Below, in pieces: positions 57,035 to 64,000 of a stretch of 64,000 bases of DNA. The DNA lies in the NCBI RefSeq assembly GCF_038050375.1, contig NZ_CP150886.1:744001-808000 (forward strand), in the 5' to 3' direction. Position numbers and translations under genes: made by a program. Position 1 is the stretch's first letter; every line of letters starts with the position of its first letter. This stretch comes from Okeanomitos corallinicola TIOX110. GTDB lineage: Bacteria; Cyanobacteriota; Cyanobacteriia; Cyanobacteriales; Nostocaceae. Under the pieces are notes generated by a model. It made no database searches. It saw only the letters and a program-made list of their open reading frames with translations, and was not told the DNA's origin.

Positions 57035-57994
57035 TTATAACTGCTGGGTGCTGAATCCTGAATGTTTAATAAAAATAATCATTTCATTACCTACAACTGG
57101 ACTACGGGCAATTAATTTATCTTGAGAATCTATAATTTGTAAATGCGTAAAATCTAATTCTTGAGAACGTTGTAATATATCCCCTGCTAATTTTTTTTGT
57201 GCTGATTTTTCTAACCTGTACCAATCATCACGGATGGTAATTATTAAATCGCTGGTATGCAAATTAGCTTGAATAGATTTTATCAGATTAACCGTAATAT
57301 TTTCACCTTCTTTATTTTGTATAGTAACTACAGCAATTTCTGCTAATTGATTTTTAATAGCAGCTATTAAATTTTGTTCTGGTGTTAATTCTACAGATGT
57401 GGGGATAGGTTCAGGTTCTGGTATTAATGTAGGAATAGGTTCAGGTTCTGGTGTTGATGTGGGGATAGGTTCAGGTTCTGGTGTTGATGTAGGAATAGGT
57501 TCAGGTTCTGGTGTTGATGTAGGAATAGGTTCAGGTTCTGGTGTTGATGTAGGAATAGCTTCAGGTGTAATAACTTCCTCAACTGGGGGAATAATTGCAA
57601 CTTCGGTAGGTTTAGAGGTAAATAAAAATGTAGTTAACACAACTAAAACTACAGCAAATACTGCAAAAATTAATGTTAAAACTGTATCTGATACATTATT
57701 AGAAACCTGAGATGGTAAAAACAAGCGAAAAGTCTGTAAAAACTTATCCCATCCTAACAAAATCCTTTCTAAAAGATTAGGCTTTTTTTCAGTTGTTGCG
57801 GATTGTTCTGTTTCTAACTTGACAACAGTATTTTCTAAAAATCCAATTGTTCCCCTTAAAAATTGAATTATTGTCGTTTTCCAAAGTGACTGATTTTTCT
57901 GATCAGGTTTTGGAGAAAGGGAATTTTGTGGTTTATCCCTTGATTTATTCCTTGTTTTCCTCTGCTTGTCTCGTGACATGGAACTTTCACCCAA
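57035..57994 (-). CDS. Single-pass membrane protein with Pro/Glu decapeptide repeats
   Basis: 319 aa, family not recognised. A basic cytosolic N-terminus (KQRKTRNKSRDKPQ) leads to one membrane segment at about 107-127. Then come five tandem decapeptides of the form PIPTSTPEPE (one is PIPTLIPEPE) at about 155-205. A C-terminal ~110-residue domain of two alpha/beta units follows (VTIQNKEGENITVNLIKSIQ and DDWYRLEKSAQKKLAGDIL). The repeat probably forms a stiff spacer that holds the last domain away from the membrane. Confidence 0.8.
   Translation of the reverse strand: MGESSMSRDKQRKTRNKSRDKPQNSLSPKPDQKNQSLWKTTIIQFLRGTIGFLENTVVKLETEQSATTEKKPNLLERILLGWDKFLQTFRLFLPSQVSNNVSDTVLTLIFAVFAVVLVVLTTFLFTSKPTEVAIIPPVEEVITPEAIPTSTPEPEPIPTSTPEPEPIPTSTPEPEPIPTSTPEPEPIPTLIPEPEPIPTSVELTPEQNLIAAIKNQLAEIAVVTIQNKEGENITVNLIKSIQANLHTSDLIITIRDDWYRLEKSAQKKLAGDILQRSQELDFTHLQIIDSQDKLIARSPVVGNEMIIFIKHSGFSTQQL
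57411..57560. repeat. 30-bp coding tandem repeat, about 5 copies
   Basis: About five 30-bp units (plus strand GGAATAGGTTCAGGTTCTGG followed by TGTTGATGTA). They are near identical at the DNA level, which shows recent duplication. They encode the decapeptides of the membrane protein above. The reverse strand also reads open as Gly/Ser-rich, which is an artefact. Confidence 0.9.
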
Positions 57995-58079
57995 TTAAAT
58001 GATTCAATGATAGAAGTTAGAAGTCAGGATATAAAATTTAGAAGTCCTTTATTGTACCATTAGTTGAATTTATTGATTT

Positions 58080-58982
58080 ATGAAACTTAAACGTCGTCAA
58101 TTTCTAATTTTAGGTGGTGTTAGCACTATTGGTTCAGGATTTTTAGGTTGGAAATTCGCTAGTCAAAATTCTGAAAATCCATTCTTAGAAACTGTCATAG
58201 CGGCAAATCCAAATCCCCAAGATTTATTACTACGTTTTGTCTCAGTTGCTGATACTGGAACTGGTGCAAGGGGACAATATGCTGTAGCTAAGTCCATGAA
58301 TTTTTATCACCAAAAAAATCCTTACAATACAGTGATTTTAGCTGGAGATAATATTTACAATAAGGGAGAAATTGAAAAAATAGAAGCTGTTTTTGAAAAA
58401 CCTTATCAACCTTTGTTACAACAAGGTGTAAAATTTCATGCTTGTTTGGGAAATCATGATATTAGAACTGATAACGGTAATCCACAGGTGCAATATCCTG
58501 CGTTTAATATGCAAGGAAAACGTTACTATACCTTTAGTAAAAATAATGTCCAGTTCTTCGCTTTAGATACTAATGGTAATGCTGATTGGGAAAATCAATT
58601 AATTTGGTTAGAAAAAGAATTGAGTTTAAGTAAAGCGACTTGGAAAGTAGTTTTTGGTCATCATCCCATTTATGCTTCAGGTCATTATGGCAATAATCCC
58701 AAATTTATCAAAATTTTTACACCTCTATTTAAAAAGTATGGTGTACAACTTTACATCAATGGTCATGAACATCATTATGAACGCACTCGTGCTATTAATG
58801 GTACAACCTATGTAATATGTGGTGCAGGGGCAGGAAGTCGTCCTGTGGGTCGTTCTAAATGGACTGAATATTCTACCAGTAATTTAAGTTTTGCTACCTA
58901 TGATGTTTATGCAGATAGAATTGAAGTCCAAGGAATTGGTACTAATAATCGTGTTTTTGATCGGGGGGTAATTAGTTTGTAG
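58080..58982 (+). CDS. Tat-exported metallophosphoesterase (purple acid phosphatase-like)
   Basis: 300 aa. The N-terminus MKLKRRQFLILGGVSTIGSG has a twin-arginine signal. The calcineurin-like core has D in VADTGTG, GDN in LAGDNIYNKG, LGNHD, FGHHPIY and NGHEHHYER, the full set of dinuclear metal ligands. The layout is that of tartrate-resistant acid phosphatase-type enzymes, likely acting on phosphate esters in the periplasm. It is a single gene. A pho box was not found upstream, but the search was by eye. Confidence 0.93.
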   Translation: MKLKRRQFLILGGVSTIGSGFLGWKFASQNSENPFLETVIAANPNPQDLLLRFVSVADTGTGARGQYAVAKSMNFYHQKNPYNTVILAGDNIYNKGEIEKIEAVFEKPYQPLLQQGVKFHACLGNHDIRTDNGNPQVQYPAFNMQGKRYYTFSKNNVQFFALDTNGNADWENQLIWLEKELSLSKATWKVVFGHHPIYASGHYGNNPKFIKIFTPLFKKYGVQLYINGHEHHYERTRAINGTTYVICGAGAGSRPVGRSKWTEYSTSNLSFATYDVYADRIEVQGIGTNNRVFDRGVISL

Positions 58983-58996
58983 AATTATACAGCAGC

Positions 58997-59129
58997 CAGC
59001 TATCAGCTAAAATTTAAGAACCTGAAAATCAACAACAAAGAGGATAATTTTTCAGATTAGGAAAGGTTTCAATTTTTTAGAACTGTTTTCCTCTTGATTT
59101 GTAATTTCAGAATAATAAGCTGATAGCTG
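58997..59129. repeat. Inverted repeat pair, 12 bp, spaced ~110 bp
   Basis: CAGCTATCAGCT (58997-59008) and AGCTGATAGCTG (59118-59129) are perfect inverted repeats, and the following AAATTTAA block is also shared. They lie between the convergent phosphatase and pheS genes. It could be a degenerate MITE or two facing copies of an AGCTGATAGCTG simple repeat. Confidence 0.55.
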
Positions 59130-59278
59130 AAAGCTAAATTTAAAGTAAGGATACAGAATTCAGAATTCAGAATGAATGAGAGTTTTCAAGGTATTCTTGA
59201 TAATTGATGAAAAAACATACTGCTGTGAATCACTGCTACAAAAAATATTCTGACTCCTGACTCCTGAATTCTTACAAT

Positions 59279-60271
59279 TTAAAACTGCCGTAAAAAACGT
59301 AAATCGCTATTATATAAACGGCGAATATCATCAATTTGATGTAAAACCATTGCAAACCGTTCTACACCAAAACCGGCGGCAAAACCAGTATAAATTTCCG
59401 GGTCATAACCCACAGATTTCAATACATTGGGGTCTACCATACCGCAACCCATCACTTCTAACCAGCGACCGTTCCACTGTAAATCTACTTCCGCAGAAGG
59501 TTCTGTAAATGGGAAATAACTAGCGCGGAAGCGGATAGGTAAATCGCCAAACATTGCTTGTAAAAATACTTTGACAGTGCCTTTAAGGTCACTAAAAGTT
59601 AGTCCTTCATCTACTGCTAACAGTTCTATTTGATGGAAAACAGCGGAGTGAGTAGCATCTACATCATCTCGCCGATAAACCCTACCTGGGGCGACGATTT
59701 TGATCGGTGGTTCTTCCTTTTCCATATAACGAATTTGCACCGATGAGGTGTGAGTCCGCAATAAGTTACCATCGGGTAAATAGAAAGTATCCTGCATATC
59801 ACGGGCGGGGTGGTCAGGTGGGGTGTTGAGGGCTTCAAAATTATAGTAGTCTGTTTCCATTTCTGACCCTTGCGCCACAGTGTAACCCAGACCGACAAAG
59901 ATATCCAGAGCTTGGTCAATGATACCATTGAGGGGATGAACCCGACCTTGGGGACGGTAAATACCAGGCATGGTGACATCTAGAGTTTCAGCCTCTAACT
60001 GTGCCTGAATTTGGGCAGATTCTAAAGCGGCACGTTGCTGGTCAAGACTATTTTGTAAAGCTTCTTTGACAGTATTGGCGATCGCACCAACTTGAGGACG
60101 TTCTTCCGCGCTCAATTTACCCATATTGCGTAAAAGTACGCCTAGTTGACCTTTTTTACCCAAATAATTAACTCTGAGTTCTTCTAAAGCTTCCAGGGTA
60201 TTCACAGCTGCGATCGCTGCAACTCCATCCTGCTGCAATCCTAAAAGTTGATCCTCTAAATTACTAGTCAT
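59279..60271 (-). CDS. pheS: Phenylalanyl-tRNA synthetase alpha subunit
   Basis: 330 aa. The N-terminal coiled coil is followed by the class II core: motif 2 [20 protein letters not shown], the conserved [16 protein letters not shown], and motif 3 [18 protein letters not shown]. It charges tRNA-Phe together with PheT. pheT is not adjacent, as is usual in cyanobacteria. Confidence 0.97.
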   Translation of the reverse strand: MTSNLEDQLLGLQQDGVAAIAAVNTLEALEELRVNYLGKKGQLGVLLRNMGKLSAEERPQVGAIANTVKEALQNSLDQQRAALESAQIQAQLEAETLDVTMPGIYRPQGRVHPLNGIIDQALDIFVGLGYTVAQGSEMETDYYNFEALNTPPDHPARDMQDTFYLPDGNLLRTHTSSVQIRYMEKEEPPIKIVAPGRVYRRDDVDATHSAVFHQIELLAVDEGLTFSDLKGTVKVFLQAMFGDLPIRFRASYFPFTEPSAEVDLQWNGRWLEVMGCGMVDPNVLKSVGYDPEIYTGFAAGFGVERFAMVLHQIDDIRRLYNSDLRFLRQF

Positions 60272-60556
60272 TAGTTAGTCAGTGGTCATGAATTATGAAT
60301 TTAGTGATCAGTTATTAGTAGTCAGTGGCAAAATATAAACAACTAACAACTGATTCAGGAAAATTAACCTTAGCAATGTGCCATGAATGAGTCAATGGCA
60401 AAAGTTCAAGCATCTCCCCTGTTTACCAGTTTAGAAGCTGATCAACCATGAAAAATATTTTTTCTTGTTGTTGTGACCAAAAACACTGACAACATATTCT
60501 TAACTAATGATTAATAACTAAATCACCAATTACCAATGACCAATTACCAATGATCA

Positions 60557-61354
60557 ATGAAATTACTAATTAGTAACGATGACGGTATTTATGCTTTGGG
60601 TATTCGCACTTTAGCTAACACCTTAGCAGAAGCCGGTCACGAAGTGAGCGTAGTTTCTCCAGACCGAGAAAGATCCGCAACCGGACATGGATTAACCTTA
60701 CATCAACCAATTCGCGCTGAAATAGTTGAAGCAGTGTTTCATCCATCCATAAATGCTTGGGCTTGTGATGGTACACCTTCCGACTGTGTAAAATTAGCTC
60801 TGTGGGCATTACTCGATTCTCCTCCCGACTTGGTAGTATCAGGAATAAACCAAGGTGCCAACTTAGGTACAGAAATTTTGTACTCCGGCACTGTTTCCGC
60901 CGCAATGGAAGGTATGATAGAAGGTATCCCCAGTATTGCTCTGAGTTTAACCAGCTACGATCACAAAGACTTTCAACCAGCGGCAAAATTTGCCAAGCTT
61001 TTAGTAGACCAAATAGCAGCCCAACCCGTCAAAGATTTAATGCTACTTAACGTTAACATCCCTCCTGTTTCCTGGGAAGAAATAGTCGGTGTCACCATTA
61101 CTCGACAAGGAATAAGACGCTATACCGACGTTTTTGATAAGCGAGTTGACCCCCGTGGCAAAACTTATTATTGGCTAACTGGAGAAGTTTTAGAGGATGT
61201 AGAACCACCACCAGGTTTAAATGTAGCTGCAAACGTGCCAATTGACGTAGAAGTTATCCGTAAAAACTTCATTAGTATAACTCCCTTGCAATACAATCTT
61301 ACCTATGCCAGCGGACTGCAAAAACTATCTCAATGGGATTTTAAATTTCCGTAA
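60557..61354 (+). CDS. surE: 5'/3'-nucleotidase SurE
   Basis: 265 aa. The metal site [11 protein letters not shown] at the N-terminus, [25 protein letters not shown], and the C-terminal region are those of SurE survival phosphatases. They dephosphorylate nucleoside monophosphates and are linked to stationary-phase survival. Divergent from pheS. The last ~25 bp before the start include CAATTACCAATGA simple repeats. Confidence 0.95.
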   Translation: MKLLISNDDGIYALGIRTLANTLAEAGHEVSVVSPDRERSATGHGLTLHQPIRAEIVEAVFHPSINAWACDGTPSDCVKLALWALLDSPPDLVVSGINQGANLGTEILYSGTVSAAMEGMIEGIPSIALSLTSYDHKDFQPAAKFAKLLVDQIAAQPVKDLMLLNVNIPPVSWEEIVGVTITRQGIRRYTDVFDKRVDPRGKTYYWLTGEVLEDVEPPPGLNVAANVPIDVEVIRKNFISITPLQYNLTYASGLQKLSQWDFKFP

Positions 61355-61722
61355 ATTTTTGCGGTATTTGCTGATAATTTAATTTAAATTAAACACTCCT
61401 TCATATAAACCCAATATACCCAATACAAATATAGGAGCTATATTTAGGATCACCAAATACAGATAAATTCCGGTTAATTAAGAGTTTTTCTGTATAGTGT
61501 GTCTCACTAATTATTACATCTTACAGAACAGCATCAAATGAGCAACTGTATGTAAGAATACGGAAATTAGGGAACAATACCGTTGACTCCATTTGATTGA
61601 AACTAGAGTATGCTTTATTACCAATAGGTACTTTATAATCAAAGTAGTCAGAAAGCATAGACTAGGAATATAAGCAGAATTTTCGTTGATTTATCGCCCG
61701 CTCAGTCCAGCAAACAACACCC
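61355..61722. other. Intergenic region surE to the MBL-fold gene
   Basis: 368 bp, strongly AT-rich. Nothing was recognised beyond the probable promoter for the hydrolase gene; no hairpin, ORF or repeat array was seen. Confidence 0.45.
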
Positions 61723-62613
61723 ATGTCTAGGATAGAGAACCAATTTACCGTACAATTTTGGGGCGTGAGGGGTAGCATACCCTGTCCAGGTCCACACACC
61801 GTCCGTTATGGAGGTAATACCCCTTGTGTTGCCATGCAAGTGGGTGGTAAACGCTTAGTTTTTGATTGTGGAACAGGAGTTCACGTTTTGGGACAGTCAT
61901 TATTGTCCCAAATGCCCGTAGAAGGTCACATCTTCTTCACTCACTCCCACTGGGATCATATGCAGGGATTTCCGTTCTTCACCCCGGCTTTTATTAAAGG
62001 TAATAACTTTAATATTTATGGGGCGATCGCTCCAGATGGTTCAACAATTGAGCAACGTCTCAATGACCAAATGCTCCATCCCAATTTCCCAGTACCCTTA
62101 CAAATCATGCAGGCCAATCTGAATTTTAACAACATTCAACCAGGCCAACCTATTCACATTGATGATATCACCATAGAAACAGCACATCTTAACCATCCAG
62201 GGGAAGCCGTAGGATATCGAGTTAACTGGCGTGGTGGTGCTGCCGTTTACATCACAGACACTGAACATTTTCCGGATAAATTAGATGAAAATGTCTTGTG
62301 GTTATCACGGAATGCAGATGTTTTGATTTACGATTCTACCTACACAGACGATGAATATTATTCATCCAAATCACCAAAAATAGGCTGGGGACATTCTACA
62401 TGGCAAGAAGCTGTGAAAATAGCCCAAGCGGCCAATGTCAAAACCTTAGTTATATTCCATCACGATCCTGCTCACAAGGATGATTTCTTAGATAATGTAG
62501 GTAAACAAGCAGCTGATAAATTTCCTGGGGCAATTATGGCTAGGGAGGGGTTAATACTTCAAGTTCCGGTTTTAGATTCCGTCTCTGAATCGTTACCTAT
62601 AACTAAGTCTTGA
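61723..62613 (+). CDS. Metallo-beta-lactamase-fold hydrolase
   Basis: 296 aa. The start QFTVQFWGVRGSIPCPGPHTVRYGGNTPCVAM and FFTHSHWDHMQGFPFF (HxHxDH) are typical of the group that includes cyclic-nucleotide phosphodiesterase-like and RNase Z-like MBL proteins. Further metal ligands are in LNHPGEAVGYRV and FHHDPAHKDD. Its length and motifs fit a cytosolic phosphodiesterase, but the substrate is not known. It is followed by a GTGACAG array and ribF. Confidence 0.9.
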   Translation: MSRIENQFTVQFWGVRGSIPCPGPHTVRYGGNTPCVAMQVGGKRLVFDCGTGVHVLGQSLLSQMPVEGHIFFTHSHWDHMQGFPFFTPAFIKGNNFNIYGAIAPDGSTIEQRLNDQMLHPNFPVPLQIMQANLNFNNIQPGQPIHIDDITIETAHLNHPGEAVGYRVNWRGGAAVYITDTEHFPDKLDENVLWLSRNADVLIYDSTYTDDEYYSSKSPKIGWGHSTWQEAVKIAQAANVKTLVIFHHDPAHKDDFLDNVGKQAADKFPGAIMAREGLILQVPVLDSVSESLPITKS

Positions 62614-62624
62614 AATCATGACAG

Positions 62625-62666
62625 GTGACAGGTGACAGGTGACAGGTGACAGGTGACAGGTGACAG
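62625..62666. repeat. Heptamer tandem repeat (GTGACAG)x6
   Basis: Six perfect GTGACAG units, preceded by TGACAG, in the MBL-ribF spacer. It is the longest array of this heptamer in the window. Confidence 0.95.
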
Positions 62667-62829
62667 TTTTTGTTAAATGCTTTTGAATTTAGGAAAGAAG
62701 CGGAAAATTGACGTTGTAGAAATTGTGATAATTGTCAGAAATAGCTTTTAATGTCAGTCTTGATTATTTTCTGTTGGGAACTCTTCTATCACTGACCTGC
62801 TAAAATAAACCTAAAATTCCAGAATCTAA

Positions 62830-63936
62830 GTGCTAAATTTGTCTCAAAATGGGTGTTCTGTGTGGGTTGCTGCTTCAATAGAACAGCTACTAACACCAAC
62901 TGCTATTGCTCTTGGTAAGTTCGATGGTGTTCATCTTGGTCATCAAAGAGTAATTCAACCAATTTTGCATTCAGTTGTCGGTAAACAGAGGCGGGAAGAT
63001 AGGAAAAAATTATCAGAAGACCTACCTAGTCATCCAACTGAATTATCAACTTTATCAGCACCCCAAAAATCTATATATTCTACCGTTGTCACCTTCGATC
63101 CCCATCCCCAGGAGTTTTTTAGCGGCCAACGTCGCTCCTTGTTAACACCCCTAGAAGAAAAAGTAGAACAATTGCGATCGCTAGGTGTACAACAACTTGT
63201 ATTATTACCTTTTAATCAAGAATTATCCGCCCTTTCTCCAGAAGATTTTGTGGAGAAAGTCATTGTCCAACAGCTGCAATGTCGAAAAATTAGTGTTGGG
63301 GAAGATTTCTGTTTTGGGAAAAAACGTGTGGGTACAGCGAAAGATTTGCAGAAAATAGCCGCCCGGTACGATATACCAGTCACCATAGTTCCAATTCAAA
63401 CTGATACAAATAACCTACCAAAAAATACTGATTGCACTCACAATAGTGGGTTAATGGAAGATGGACGTATCAGTACCTCATCAATTCGCCAAAGTTTAGA
63501 AACTGGAGATATTACCAAAGCTAACCGTCTATTAGGCAGACCTTACAGCTTAATTGGTGAAGTTGTGACAGGACAAAAATTAGGAAGAACCATTGGTTTT
63601 CCCACCGCTAATCTACAACCACCAACAGAGAAATTTTTACCCTGTCAAGGAGTTTATGCGGTTAAAGTTCTCATCCCTAGCGAAACTCCTAATAATGAAC
63701 CTATACAAAAAATGGGGGTAATGAACATTGGCAATCGTCCCACCGTCAACGGTACAAATTCATCTATAGAAGTACATTTATTTGATTGGTCTGGTGACTT
63801 GTACGGTCAAAAAATAGTAGTAGAATTAGTAAAATTTTTACGTCCTGAACAAAAATTTTCTGATTTAGAAGCCCTGAAAAACCAAATTCAACTTGACAGC
63901 ACTATAGCTAGAGAAGTTTTAATTGGTCAATACTGA
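62830..63936 (+). CDS. ribF: Bifunctional riboflavin kinase/FAD synthetase
   Basis: 368 aa, beginning with GTG. The FAD-synthetase half has ALGKFDGVHLGHQRV and TFDPHPQEFF; the kinase half has IGFPTANLQPP and VMNIGNRPTVNG. It makes FMN and FAD from riboflavin. The usual length is about 310-330 aa. The extra residues lie mainly at about 54-84 (KQRREDRKKLSEDLPSHPTE and following), a hydrophilic insert between the first strand-loop and the next core strand. This insert is common in neither E. coli nor Bacillus RibF. Confidence 0.93.
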   Translation: MLNLSQNGCSVWVAASIEQLLTPTAIALGKFDGVHLGHQRVIQPILHSVVGKQRREDRKKLSEDLPSHPTELSTLSAPQKSIYSTVVTFDPHPQEFFSGQRRSLLTPLEEKVEQLRSLGVQQLVLLPFNQELSALSPEDFVEKVIVQQLQCRKISVGEDFCFGKKRVGTAKDLQKIAARYDIPVTIVPIQTDTNNLPKNTDCTHNSGLMEDGRISTSSIRQSLETGDITKANRLLGRPYSLIGEVVTGQKLGRTIGFPTANLQPPTEKFLPCQGVYAVKVLIPSETPNNEPIQKMGVMNIGNRPTVNGTNSSIEVHLFDWSGDLYGQKIVVELVKFLRPEQKFSDLEALKNQIQLDSTIAREVLIGQY

Positions 63937-64000
63937 ATTTGGATAATTACCAGGGAACAATGTATATATTGGTGATTAGTGATTGGGAAATATATGTTAC

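Noticed and set aside
57399-57710. Gly/Ser-rich plus-strand ORF (GIGSGSGVDV repeats)
   Set aside because: It is the antisense reading of the 30-bp repeat in the membrane-protein gene on the minus strand; no ribosome site and no independent coding signal.
1-64000. tRNA, rRNA, tmRNA, RNase P or SRP RNA genes
   Set aside because: Intergenic regions were read for the GGTTCRANNCC T-arm and acceptor pairing and for known small-RNA motifs; none was found.

Overview
The window is chromosomal DNA of a filamentous, probably heterocyst-forming cyanobacterium (Nostocales; Anabaena/Nostoc/Dolichospermum-like). The evidence is a HoxEFUYH bidirectional hydrogenase operon with two extra ORFs inside it (the arrangement known from Anabaena-type strains), ndhN, many GCGATCGC (HIP1) octamers, many heptameric short tandem repeats (GTGACAG, CCAATGC, GTTATTA, TTGTCAG) between genes, and several cyanobacterial DUF families (DUF3122, DUF3172, DUF3326).

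Layout. 1-10 kb: a fermentative/hydrogen region on the minus strand (usp-hoxE-hoxF-hoxU-DUF3122-hoxY-CBS-hoxH, then a zinc alcohol dehydrogenase, the hydrogenase maturation protease and the start of an acyl-CoA synthetase); one pentapeptide-repeat gene lies on the plus strand. 10-19 kb: ilvH, a BON-domain gene, an alpha/beta hydrolase, infC, a large ATP/ADP-translocase-like membrane protein with a HEAT-like tail, and a CPA1 Na+/H+ antiporter. 18.7-37.2 kb: the S10-spc-alpha ribosomal supercluster on the minus strand (rplC to rplQ, with secY, adk, infA, rpmJ and rpoA), then truA, rplM, rpsI, rpmE and prfA. 38 kb: ndhN. 38.7-43.8 kb: a metal-response island (MerR regulator, cupredoxin-like protein, CopA-type ATPase, DUF305 lipoprotein) in which three promoters share one MerR-type operator. 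43.9-51.7 kb: DUF3172, an AMIN-domain protein, a Kef-type antiporter, queC and a Gfo/Idh/MocA oxidoreductase. 52.6-54.3 kb: an actin-like ParM homologue with a ParR-like partner 8 bp downstream. 54.4-64 kb: a CPBP protease, DUF3326, a small conserved protein, a [2Fe-2S] ferredoxin, a proline-repeat membrane protein, a Tat-exported phosphoesterase, pheS, surE, an MBL-fold hydrolase and ribF.

The less ordinary signals lie mostly between genes: a TGAGGA direct repeat with an 11-bp period placed alike upstream of the alcohol dehydrogenase and of the usp-hox operon; the three-promoter MerR regulon with an unusual cysteine pattern in the regulator; a 96-bp MITE with perfect 11-bp terminal repeats and a perfect 8-bp target duplication; two miniature, internally deleted IS200/IS605-type tnpB elements in opposite orientation 9 kb apart, one carrying an extra in-frame 45-bp palindromic element; and a three-copy dispersed repeat.

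No rRNA, tRNA, CRISPR array, prophage or intact transposase was seen. Function calls come from motif recognition and gene context only; no database search was run.
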